From Burkholderiaceae bacterium (GTDB lineage Bacteria; Pseudomonadota; Gammaproteobacteria; Burkholderiales; Burkholderiaceae_F), in contig JALHMQ010000004.1 in assembly GCA_022843955.1 (NCBI GenBank), positions 186,001 through 250,000 on the forward strand: a stretch of 64,000 bases of DNA, read 5' to 3'. Positions 17,895-25,430 of this stretch are shown piece by piece (the stretch's first letter is position 1; every line of letters begins with the position of its first letter). The position numbers and the translations under genes were made by a program. The notes under the pieces were generated by a model, which was given only the letters and a program-made list of their open reading frames with translations, was not told where the DNA came from and did not search any database.

Positions 17895-18200
17895 ATGTTT
17901 GGTGGGTCGAAGGAGTTAGAGCGAGCCGCGGTTGCTGCGGATCTTGCTTGGGATCTTTCGACTGGCCGGGCGATGAGTGCGCCGCTGTCTATGGGCAGCT
18001 CCCTTAACCCGCGGGTAGCGGCACTACTGCAGCCGACGCCGGTTTCTCTAGGCACAACCTCGGTAAACGGTCAGATGTTTAAGGTGTTCGGCCCAGCTTG
18101 GGAGACAGCATATCGTTTGGACCCAGTGGTCGCTGGCTTCAGTTTGGGGACCAAGGCTGAGGAGCACATTTGGCAACCCTTGAAGCCCCCTGTGAGATGA
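17895..18200 (+). CDS. Hypothetical protein of the inverted-repeat cassette
   Basis: 101 residues (MFGGSKELERAAVAADLAW), no signal peptide or membrane helix. I do not recognise it. A strong GGAGGG lies at 17879-17884; ATG 17895 is ten bases away and an in-frame GTG at 17889 is four bases away, so the exact start is open. Its stop overlaps the next ATG by four bases (ATGA). Base composition differs from the surrounding genes. Confidence 0.55.
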   Translation: MFGGSKELERAAVAADLAWDLSTGRAMSAPLSMGSSLNPRVAALLQPTPVSLGTTSVNGQMFKVFGPAWETAYRLDPVVAGFSLGTKAEEHIWQPLKPPVR

Positions 18201-18505
18201 CCGTGCGGCAAAGGCTCAGATTCGCTGGGTTAGCGTTGGTCGTATGCATGTCGATCGCGTACACGCTTTTGTTCCTAATGGCGATTTCGTCGCTTTGGGG
18301 ATGGTGGGTTCCGGCGCTTACAAGTACTGCGGTGTTCGTTGCGAAGTTCGTTGATACTTTGAAGGAGCGCAGAGAGCGAGGCGATGTCCTCGTACCCGTC
18401 GCAGTCATAGTCGGATACCGCTACTTTGTAGCGCTAACCTTTTTGAGTGTTTGCATCAACTTTGCGCTCGGCCTCTCCCTCCTTGCAAAACATCTTTTGG
18501 AGTGA
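18197..18505 (+). CDS. Hypothetical membrane protein of the cassette
   Basis: 102 residues with three or four hydrophobic segments (LRFAGLALVVCMSIAYTLLF, WWVPALTSTAVFVAKFV, VLVPVAVIVGYRYFVALTF and a C-terminal LGLSLLAKHLLE) and a charged loop DTLKERRERGD. It overlaps the upstream stop (ATGA), so the two products are probably made together in similar amounts. A soluble protein paired with a small membrane protein recalls effector/immunity or regulator pairs, but there is no direct evidence. Confidence 0.6.
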   Translation: MTVRQRLRFAGLALVVCMSIAYTLLFLMAISSLWGWWVPALTSTAVFVAKFVDTLKERRERGDVLVPVAVIVGYRYFVALTFLSVCINFALGLSLLAKHLLE

Positions 18506-18617
18506 GGAGTGAAGAGGAGAGTAAAAAGGGGCCACCCATTAGCCCCTCCCCGTCAAGTGCGCGAGCGATACCGCGACGTGTCCTGCACATCGTTGACGTT
18601 CGGGATTAAAAGCGGGA

Positions 18618-18642
18618 TTAAAAGGGCCAGGCTCGATTTTTT
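18618..18642 (+). repeat. Right inverted repeat
   Basis: Partner of 17819-17843. It is preceded by a second partial copy of its start (GGGATTAAAAG at 18602-18612), so this end carries a short direct duplication as well. Confidence 0.6.
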
Positions 18643-18768
18643 GTCACCACAATGAACCTGCCGCTCAATGAATGCACCTAGGTTTGCATGAAGCCCCTCA
18701 CATCACCACCCTCGAACCCGCTCCGCGCTCGCCTCGCGAGTCCTGACCATCCCGCGCCTTCAACCGCT

Positions 18769-19998
18769 ATGCGCCTAACTCCCGTCCGCACGCACACGTT
18801 CCGCCCCCTGCTCGCCGCCGCCCTCCTCACCCTTGCCGCCTGCGGCGGCGGTGGCGACGGCGGTCCCGCGCCCGCGCCCATCGCCCCAACCCCGCCTGCC
18901 CCCGCGCCGGTCGCCGTCTCCCTGACCAACCCCCAGCCCGCCACCCTCACCGCCGACATCAACGCCGGCGAGACCACGCCCGCCGCCACACTGTCGGCCA
19001 GCCTGGTCGGTGACCTCAATGCCCTGGCCGGCCGCACGCTGTTCGTGGTGGTGGAAGACCCGGCGCAGCTATATGCCAGCACGGCCACGCTCAGCGTGGA
19101 CACGGTGGCGCGGGTGGGCCGCATTGCGCTGACCGGCCGCGCCCAGACCACCGCCGCCAATCGCAGCGGCACGCTGCGGGTGCTGGTGTGCCTGGATGCC
19201 GGCTGCGCCACGCAGCTCGGCGGCTCGCCGCTGTCGTTCCCTTACCGCGTGACCATCCACCCCGGCCTGGTGCTGCCCGAGACGGTGGACATCGCGCTCG
19301 ACTTCGGCACCCTGCCCACACCGCGCGAGGTGCCGTTCACGCTGCCCTTTGGCGTGGTGGCGGGGGATGAGGCGCTGCGGCTGGTGGCGCAGGGCTCGAC
19401 CAACGTGTTCGCCGACCCCGGCCGGCCCGGCTTCTTCAGCACGCTGGTGCCGACCACGGTGGACCGGCCCGGCAGCAAGCTCGTGGTGCGGCCGCGGCTG
19501 GTGCCGCCCGGCACATACTCCACGCCGTACACGGTGCGCTCGGACTGGGTGGCCGGCAACGGGCCGGCGTCGCGACTGCAGACGCTGCGGGTCAACTACA
19601 CGGTGCGGGCGACCAGCGTGCCGGTGGTGTTCAACCCGGCGGTGTTGAACGTGACGGTGCCGGCCGGGCGCGAGCAGGGCGAGTTCGTGAGCATTGACGC
19701 GGTGGCGCAGGCGGGCAGCGTGGCGCTGACCGAGGTGGTGGTGCTGGATGCGCCGCCGCCGGGGGCGGACCCGAGTGCGCCGTATGCGTCGTGGATCAGT
19801 TCGGGCGGGACGGCGGCGTCGACCCCGGGGTTCATCACGTCGTTTGCGGTGAGCACCTGTGTGCGGCAGGGCGGGCTGGGCGGGCCGCTGCGCTGCATGG
19901 TGCCGGGCACGTACCGGGGCGAGGCGCGGTTCATGCTGAGCATTGGCGGGACGACGCAGCCGTTTGCGGTGCCGGTGAATCTGACGGTGACGCCGTGA
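18769..19998 (+). CDS. Secreted lipoprotein with beta-sandwich-like repeats
   Basis: 409 residues. The signal peptide ends in lipobox LAAC followed by GGGGDGG, giving a flexible tether, then a Pro/Ala linker. The rest is rich in beta-forming segments with recurrent features such as PFTLPFGVVAG and VNYTVRATSVPVVFNPAVLNVTVPAG, suggesting Ig-like or choice-of-anchor-type sandwich domains. Two Cys pairs (VCLDAGC; STCVRQ to RCMVPG) may form disulfides. Function unknown. ATG 18769 is chosen because the signal peptide begins there; the frame is open from 18688. Confidence 0.7.
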   Translation: MRLTPVRTHTFRPLLAAALLTLAACGGGGDGGPAPAPIAPTPPAPAPVAVSLTNPQPATLTADINAGETTPAATLSASLVGDLNALAGRTLFVVVEDPAQLYASTATLSVDTVARVGRIALTGRAQTTAANRSGTLRVLVCLDAGCATQLGGSPLSFPYRVTIHPGLVLPETVDIALDFGTLPTPREVPFTLPFGVVAGDEALRLVAQGSTNVFADPGRPGFFSTLVPTTVDRPGSKLVVRPRLVPPGTYSTPYTVRSDWVAGNGPASRLQTLRVNYTVRATSVPVVFNPAVLNVTVPAGREQGEFVSIDAVAQAGSVALTEVVVLDAPPPGADPSAPYASWISSGGTAASTPGFITSFAVSTCVRQGGLGGPLRCMVPGTYRGEARFMLSIGGTTQPFAVPVNLTVTP

Positions 19999-20048
19999 TC
20001 AAAGGCGTGCGCACAAGCAGCGGCCGCTCGCACGATGGTGAAACTTGG

Positions 20049-20068
20049 GCCCCGGCCTGCGCCGGGGC
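20049..20068. terminator. Convergent hairpin, REP-like
   Basis: GCCCCGGC, loop CTGC, GCCGGGGC: a perfect 8-bp stem between the converging lipoprotein and BtuF-like genes. No T-run follows on either strand. The surrounding CTTGGGCCCCGGCC form resembles dispersed REP-like hairpins found in many Burkholderiales genomes. Confidence 0.45.
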
Positions 20069-20107
20069 GACGGGTGCCTGGCGGCCGAGTTCGCGGAAGG
20101 CGAGCGG

Positions 20108-20965
20108 CTAGTTTTCGCCTTCGCTCTGGGCAGTCCGAAGCTCACGCAGATACCGCAATCCCTCGATCGCCCGCGAGCCATACCAGCTCGTCATCTCGGC
20201 ATCGATCAGGTCCACGCGCACGCCTGTGAAGCGTTCGCGCAGCGCGTCGGCGTGCGCCTCGGTAAAGAGGTACGGCTCGCTCGACAGCAGCACGCGGTCG
20301 GCGCGCGGCACGTCGACGTCGAGGTTGATGACCGGATAGCGCGCGGCGCCGGCGAAGCCGCCGGGCGGATGCAGCACCTCCCAGCCCACCGCAGCGAGGG
20401 TGCGGGCGATGTAGGTGTCGGCGGCCACGCTCATCCACGGGTCCTTCCAGCACAGGTAGAGCACGCGCTCGCGCGACACGCGGCCGCTCGCCAAGAGCGC
20501 GACGCACTGCGCCAGCTCGGCGTCGAGCGCCGTGCACAGCGCTTCGGCCGTAGCGCTGCGGTCGAACACGGCGCCAAGCAGCCGATACAGAACGACGTTG
20601 TCTTCCGGTGCGTTGGGGTGGGTGACGATCACGTGCGGCACGAAGCCGCGCAGCGCGTCCACGCACTCGCGCGTGTTCTCGTCGATGTTGACGATCACGT
20701 GCGTCGGCGCGAGCGCGCGCAGGCGGTCGAGGTCGACGTCCTTGGTGCCGCCGACCTTGGGCACGTTGCGCAGCGCGTCGCGCGGATGGATGCAGAAGCC
20801 GGTGCGGCCGACCACCTGGGCGGCAAGATCGAGCGCGAACAGCAGTTCGGTGATCGACGGCACCAGCGAGACGATGCGCGCGTCCGCGGCGGCGGGCGCG
20901 TGGCGCGTGCCGAGTGCGTCGGTCAGCGCGGAGGTGCCGGCTGGCTTCGCCATCGTCAGCGCCAT
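20108..20965 (-). CDS. BtuF-like cobalamin-binding protein without signal peptide
   Basis: 285 residues of the helical-backbone metal-receptor (BtuF/FhuD) class: RIVSLVPSITELLFALDL near 30-47, VVGRTGFCIHP, and DLDRLRALAPTHVIVN. In these proteins the corresponding segments bind a corrinoid or metal complex in the periplasm. Here no signal peptide is visible and no permease or ATPase gene is nearby, so a cytoplasmic or non-transport role is possible. The ATG lies three bases after the SDR stop. Confidence 0.75.
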   Translation of the reverse strand: MALTMAKPAGTSALTDALGTRHAPAAADARIVSLVPSITELLFALDLAAQVVGRTGFCIHPRDALRNVPKVGGTKDVDLDRLRALAPTHVIVNIDENTRECVDALRGFVPHVIVTHPNAPEDNVVLYRLLGAVFDRSATAEALCTALDAELAQCVALLASGRVSRERVLYLCWKDPWMSVAADTYIARTLAAVGWEVLHPPGGFAGAARYPVINLDVDVPRADRVLLSSEPYLFTEAHADALRERFTGVRVDLIDAEMTSWYGSRAIEGLRYLRELRTAQSEGEN

Positions 20966-20968
20966 GGA

Positions 20969-21742
20969 TCAGGCGGCGCGGTCGCGCGCGCTCTGGCGCG
21001 GCTTCTGCGCACGGTTGCCGAACAGGCGATCGAACGCCCAGTTCGGCAGCAGGCGCAGCAGCTTGGCGACGATGCCCATCTGCCACGGGATCACCGCGTA
21101 GCTGGCGCCGCCGGCAATCTTGTCGGCGGCCACGCGGGCGAAGTCTGCGGCTTCCATCAGGAACGGCATCGGGTACGGGTTGCGGGCGGTGAGCGGCGTG
21201 CGCACGAAGCCCGGGCAGATCGTCACCACCCGCACGCCGGCGCGCTTGATGTCGATGCGCAGGCTCTCGCAGTAGGTGATGACGGCGCTCTTGGAGGCGC
21301 AGTACGCCTCCGAGCCGGGTAGGCCGCGGATGCCGGCCACGCTGGCAATGCCGACCAGCGCGCCGCGGCGGCGTGCCTTCATCGGCGCGATGAACGGGTG
21401 GAACGTATGCGCGACGGCGAGCACGTTGGTCTCGAACACGCGCTCGAACTGCGCCAGATCTTCGTAGTGCTCGGTCTTCACGCCGAGCGAGATGCCGGCG
21501 TTGGCGATGACGATGTCGGCGCCGCCGGTGGCGGCCTCGAACGCCTGCGCGGCGGCGAGCAGCGCGTCCTTGTCGGTGACGTCGACGGCGTAGGTCAGGT
21601 GCGTGCCGGGCAGCGTGGCGACCAGTTCATCGAGCAGCGCCTGGCGCCGCGCCACCAGGCCGAGCGTGGCGCCGCGCTGCGCGTACTCGCGCGCCAGCGC
21701 GGCGCCGATGCCGCTGGAGGCACCGGTGAGGAAGACGTTCAT
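20969..21742 (-). CDS. Short-chain dehydrogenase/reductase
   Basis: 257 residues, classical SDR. Cofactor loop TGASSGIG begins at about residue 6, NAG (ANAGIS) near 82, catalytic Ser in GIASVAG near 135 and YxxxK as YCASK near 147-151. Basic residues after beta-2 (VARRQ) favour NADP(H). The substrate is not evident. GGAG precedes ATG 21742. It is read as one unit with the BtuF-like gene. Confidence 0.88.
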   Translation of the reverse strand: MNVFLTGASSGIGAALAREYAQRGATLGLVARRQALLDELVATLPGTHLTYAVDVTDKDALLAAAQAFEAATGGADIVIANAGISLGVKTEHYEDLAQFERVFETNVLAVAHTFHPFIAPMKARRRGALVGIASVAGIRGLPGSEAYCASKSAVITYCESLRIDIKRAGVRVVTICPGFVRTPLTARNPYPMPFLMEAADFARVAADKIAGGASYAVIPWQMGIVAKLLRLLPNWAFDRLFGNRAQKPRQSARDRAA

Positions 21743-21825
21743 GCGGGCTCCGGGAAAAGTCATGGCGCAGCAGGCTCAGCGCGTTCGATCGTTCGCGCTG
21801 CAGGACGGTAGCCCACCCGGAGCGG

Positions 21826-22146
21826 TCAGCGCAGCGACACGGCGGTGCCGCTGACCGTGACCATCAACATGCCGCCACTTTGGCCCACGGTCTCGTAGTC
21901 GAGGTCGATGCCGATCACCGCGTGGGCGCCGAGGCGCTTGGCTTCAGCTTCCAGTTCCTCGAAGGCGATTTCGCGCGCGCCGCGCAGCGCCTTCTCGTAG
22001 CCGCCTGCGCGTCCGCCGACGATGTCGCGGATGCCGGCGAAGAAGTCACGGAACGCATTGGCGCCGACGATCGCCTCGCCGGTGACGATGCCCAGGTACT
22101 GATCGACGTTGCGGCCCTCGACCTGGGGCGTGGTGGTAAGGATCAT
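21826..22146 (-). CDS. YbjQ/UPF0145-family protein
   Basis: 106 residues, full length for the family. Signature elements are [32 protein letters not shown] split by residues 23-54, and [13 protein letters not shown] near 77-89. The fold is a small oligomeric barrel; the role is unknown (a heavy-metal-binding role has been proposed for relatives). Confidence 0.9.
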   Translation of the reverse strand: MILTTTPQVEGRNVDQYLGIVTGEAIVGANAFRDFFAGIRDIVGGRAGGYEKALRGAREIAFEELEAEAKRLGAHAVIGIDLDYETVGQSGGMLMVTVSGTAVSLR

Positions 22147-22230
22147 GGTGGCGCTCGCGCTCGGGACAGGAGCGGCAAACGATAACCGCCCTGTGGCCCC
22201 GACGTGACCGCCCCGGACGGCGACCGCGCG

Positions 22231-22878
22231 TTACTTCTTCACGCGCTCGGTACGCGAACGCGCGATCAGGAAGTCGAGCACGGTGAGCGTGCCCTCACGC
22301 GAGTTCACCATCTCGGGCGAGGTGGTGAAGCGGCCGTCGACCGCCATGGTCGGCGTGCCGCTGATCTGATAGGCGCGCCAGGTTTCGCCGGCACGCTTGA
22401 CCCGCGCCGCCACGTCCTTGTGGCCGAACGCGTCGTTCCACTTGGCGCGGTCGATGCCGTTGTTCGCCATGAAGTCGGCTGCCTGGCGCGGCTCGAGCAT
22501 CAGGCGGCGGCCGCGATAGTCCATCGCCGCGAAGAACTTTTCGTGAACGTCGAGCCGGTTCAGGTACTCGAGCGCGTAGTAGGTCTTGGAGTGGTTGACG
22601 GTTGAGTCGTCCCAGTTGATGGCAACGCGGCGGAACTCGACGTCCGGCCGCAGCGTCTTGTGCCACTTTTCCACGTGCGGCGTGAAGGATGCACAGGCCG
22701 GGCAGCTGTACTGGAAGAACTCGAGCACCAGGATCTTGTCGCCCATGACGCGCTGCGCGGGCGTGATCAGCCGGTAGTCACGGCCCTCGGTGGCCATGCG
22801 CTGCGCCTGGACCACTGCCGGCAGGAGCGCCGCGGCGGCGACAAAGGTGCGGCGATCGATGGTGATTCGATGGGACAT
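22231..22878 (-). CDS. dsbA: Thiol:disulfide interchange protein DsbA
   Basis: 215 residues. An N-terminal signal (RRTFVAAAALLPAVVQAQ) directs it to the periplasm, where it introduces disulfide bonds. The thioredoxin-fold active site is YSCPACASF (CPAC, Cys at about 58 and 61), and the cis-proline loop is SGTPTMAVDG near 173-182. The large helical insert typical of DsbA lies between. It follows the SPOR-domain gene in a leftward series that starts with argS. Confidence 0.92.
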   Translation of the reverse strand: MSHRITIDRRTFVAAAALLPAVVQAQRMATEGRDYRLITPAQRVMGDKILVLEFFQYSCPACASFTPHVEKWHKTLRPDVEFRRVAINWDDSTVNHSKTYYALEYLNRLDVHEKFFAAMDYRGRRLMLEPRQAADFMANNGIDRAKWNDAFGHKDVAARVKRAGETWRAYQISGTPTMAVDGRFTTSPEMVNSREGTLTVLDFLIARSRTERVKK

Positions 22879-22992
22879 GACGGTTTTCCTCAGCTAGAAA
22901 GGTGGAAGGTTCAACGCGAAGGTCGCGGCGCCGGCTGACGCGACCGGATTCGACCGGGCCGGGCGGCGCAAGTGCCACGACCGCCGGCGGTT

Positions 22993-23574
22993 TTACTTGA
23001 GCCGGATCACTTGGGCATCGATATTGTTCGACGCCAGCGTCTTGCGGATGCGGTTGATGTCGTCTATCTGGCCGTACGGGCCCAGGCGCACCCGGTACAG
23101 CGTCGTGCCACTTTGTTCGACCGGGAAGACGCGCGCGTCGAGGCCCAGCAGGGCGAGGCGGGCGCGCATGCCATCGGCATCCTCGGGCGTCTTGAAGGCG
23201 CCGGCCTGCAGCACGTAGCGGGTGCCATCGTCGGCGGCGGCAGCCTCGCGCGCGGCCTGCTCGGCGGCGGCCTGGGTCTCGGCCGGGGTCTGCATCTTCG
23301 GCAGGTCGCCCTGAGCGGCGGTGGGCGGCGGCGGCGTGGAAGGCGCGCCATACAGCGGCTGGTTGGGGTCAGGCAGCTTGCCGTCGGCGCCCGGCTTCAC
23401 GTTCTCGGTGGCGCGCTGCACCTTGTTGACGAACGGGATCGGCGCGTTGGTCAGGTACACGGCCACGGCCGCGGCCAGGGCCAGACCGACCACGACGCCG
23501 GCGACGAAGCCGATCAGCGTGGTGCCGCGTTGGCGGGGAAATGCGTGGGTCGAAGGCATCAGCGAGTCTTTCAC
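22993..23574 (-). CDS. SPOR-domain (FtsN-like) membrane protein
   Basis: 193 residues. A short cytoplasmic start is followed by one membrane helix ([21 protein letters not shown], about 19-39), a Pro/Ala-rich periplasmic linker and a C-terminal SPOR domain ([20 protein letters not shown] onwards) that binds denuded peptidoglycan glycans at division sites. The GTG start overlaps the argS stop by four bases (GTGA); an ATG at 23559 is the alternative. Confidence 0.88.
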   Translation of the reverse strand: MKDSLMPSTHAFPRQRGTTLIGFVAGVVVGLALAAAVAVYLTNAPIPFVNKVQRATENVKPGADGKLPDPNQPLYGAPSTPPPPTAAQGDLPKMQTPAETQAAAEQAAREAAAADDGTRYVLQAGAFKTPEDADGMRARLALLGLDARVFPVEQSGTTLYRVRLGPYGQIDDINRIRKTLASNNIDAQVIRLK

Positions 23575-25316
23575 ATTCTTTCCGGAGCCGACACGCCCAG
23601 AAGCGCGAGGCCGTTGCGGATGATCTGGCGTGTGGCGAGCAGCAGCGCCAGCCGCGCTGCGCGCAGGCCCGCCTCCTCCACCAGGACGCGCTCGGCGTTA
23701 TAGAAGGCATGGAAGTCGGCGCCGACCTCCTTGAGATAGAACGCCACCTGGTGCGGCGCCAGTTCTTCCGCGGCCACGGCCACCACCTCGGGCCAACCGG
23801 CCAGGCGCTGCAGCAGTGCCTGCTCCTTGGGCGCGACAAGCGGCGACAGATCGACGTTCAGGGCCTGTGCTTCGTCGAGTGCGGCGGCGGCGCCGAACTT
23901 CTCCGCGGCCTGCGCCAGCACCGAGCAGATGCGCGCGTGCGCGTACTGCACGTAGTACACCGGGTTGTCCTCGCTCTTGGCGAGCGCCAGATCGACGTCG
24001 AACACGAACTCGGTGTCGGCCTTGCGCGAGGCGAGGAAAAAGCGCACCGCATCGCGCCCGACCCAGTCGAGCAGGTCGCGCAGCGTGACGAAGCTGCCGG
24101 CGCGCTTGCTCATCTTCACCTCGGAGCCAGCCCGCATCACTCGCACCATCTTGTGCAGCAGGTAGTCGGGATAGCCCGTGGGCACCTGCACGCCGAGCGC
24201 CTTGCCGGCCGCCTGCAGGCCGGCGCGCACGCGCGCCACGGTGCCGTAGTGATCGCCGCCCTGCACGTTGATCACCTTGGCAAAACCGCGCTCGAACTTA
24301 GTCACGTGATAGGCCACGTCGGGCACGAAGTAGGTGAAGCTGCCGTCGGACTTGCGCATCACGCGGTCCTTGTCGTCCGCCGGCGGGCCGCCGAAGCCGC
24401 CCACGTCGACGATCTCGGTGGTTTTCAACCACAGCGCGCCATCGGCCTCGAACGTCATGCCAGAGCCGACCATCGCCTGCACCGCGGCGGCGACCTTGCC
24501 GTCGCTGTACAGCGAGGACTCGAGGTAGAAGTTGTCGAACTTCACGCCGAACGCGGACAGATCGGTGTCCTGTTCGTGGCGCAGGTAGGCCACGGCAAAG
24601 CGGCGGATGTTCTCCAGGTCGTCGACATTGCCGCTGGCCGTCACCGGCGTGCCGTCGCGCGCGGCCTGCGTCTCGCGCGCGACGAAAGCGCGCGCGATGT
24701 CGACGATGTACTCGCCGCGGTAGCCGACATCCTCTTCGTTGATCGCCTGCCCCTGCAGCTGGCGCACGCGCAGCTGCACCGCCTTGGCCAGCGTGTCGAT
24801 CTGCACGCCGGCATCGTTGTAGTAGAACTCGCGCGTCACCTGCCAGCCCTGCGCGGCAAGCACATTGGCGAGCGCATCGCCGAGCGCAGCCTGGCGCGCA
24901 TGGCCCAGATGCAGCGGACCCGTGGGATTGGCCGAGACGAACTCCACCATCACCTTGCGGCCGGCCTGCGCGCTGGACGTGCCGAAGCACTGGCGCTCGC
25001 GCAGAATCTCGCGCACCACCTGCTGCTTGGCGGCCGGCGCGATGCGCAGGTTGATGAAGCCCGGCCCAGCAATCTCCACCGCGTCGATCAGGCCGGCGGC
25101 CGCGGGGTTCACGCGCAGCGCATCGGCGATCGCGGTGGCCACCTCGCGCGGGTTCTTCTTCAGTCCCTTGGCTGCCTGCAGCGCCACGTTGCACGCCAGG
25201 TCACCATGCGCCTCGACTTTCGGCCGCTCCAGCGTCACCGGCACACCGGCGGCGCCGATACCGGCGAGCGCCTGTTCGATCAGCGCGCTAACTCTTTGTT
25301 TCTGTTCGGGAAGCAT
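23571..25316 (-). CDS. argS: Arginyl-tRNA synthetase
   Basis: 581 residues, normal length. The N-terminal additional domain is followed by the HIGH-type motif in [20 protein letters not shown] (HLGH near 140) and the KMSKS-type motif [10 protein letters not shown] near 400. The C-terminal DALR anticodon-binding domain ends with [14 protein letters not shown]. It charges tRNA-Arg. It heads the leftward run argS, SPOR protein, dsbA. Confidence 0.96.
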   Translation of the reverse strand: MLPEQKQRVSALIEQALAGIGAAGVPVTLERPKVEAHGDLACNVALQAAKGLKKNPREVATAIADALRVNPAAAGLIDAVEIAGPGFINLRIAPAAKQQVVREILRERQCFGTSSAQAGRKVMVEFVSANPTGPLHLGHARQAALGDALANVLAAQGWQVTREFYYNDAGVQIDTLAKAVQLRVRQLQGQAINEEDVGYRGEYIVDIARAFVARETQAARDGTPVTASGNVDDLENIRRFAVAYLRHEQDTDLSAFGVKFDNFYLESSLYSDGKVAAAVQAMVGSGMTFEADGALWLKTTEIVDVGGFGGPPADDKDRVMRKSDGSFTYFVPDVAYHVTKFERGFAKVINVQGGDHYGTVARVRAGLQAAGKALGVQVPTGYPDYLLHKMVRVMRAGSEVKMSKRAGSFVTLRDLLDWVGRDAVRFFLASRKADTEFVFDVDLALAKSEDNPVYYVQYAHARICSVLAQAAEKFGAAAALDEAQALNVDLSPLVAPKEQALLQRLAGWPEVVAVAAEELAPHQVAFYLKEVGADFHAFYNAERVLVEEAGLRAARLALLLATRQIIRNGLALLGVSAPERM

Positions 25317-25385
25317 CCGTGGGGCCGGCGGCGGGAAAGGCGCGGATTCTACCGGTGCGCTGCATGTGGGCCGGCCGCAAAGAAA

Positions 25386-25412
25386 GCGGGCTGTCGCCAG
25401 GCGACAGCCCGC
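25386..25412 (-). terminator. Rho-independent terminator of the cytolysin-like gene
   Basis: A perfect 11-bp stem (GCGGGCTGTCG / CGACAGCCCGC) with loop CCAGG, followed on the minus strand by TTTCTTT. It lies 18 bases after the stop codon of the leftward gene. Confidence 0.85.
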
Positions 25413-25430
25413 CCTTACCACTTCAAGCCA

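Larger units (their letters stand above)
17819..18642. mobile_element. Two-gene cassette bounded by imperfect inverted repeats
   Basis: The 25-base sequence at 17819-17843 reads, on the opposite strand, TTAAAGGGGCCAGGGTCG and onward. It matches 18618-18642 (TTAAAAGGGCCAGGCTCG and onward) at 21 of 25 positions. Between them lie two small overlapping genes, and the whole stretch is visibly AT-richer than its flanks. No transposase is present. It looks like a captured or degenerate element, possibly mobilised in trans. This interpretation is inference. Confidence 0.45.
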
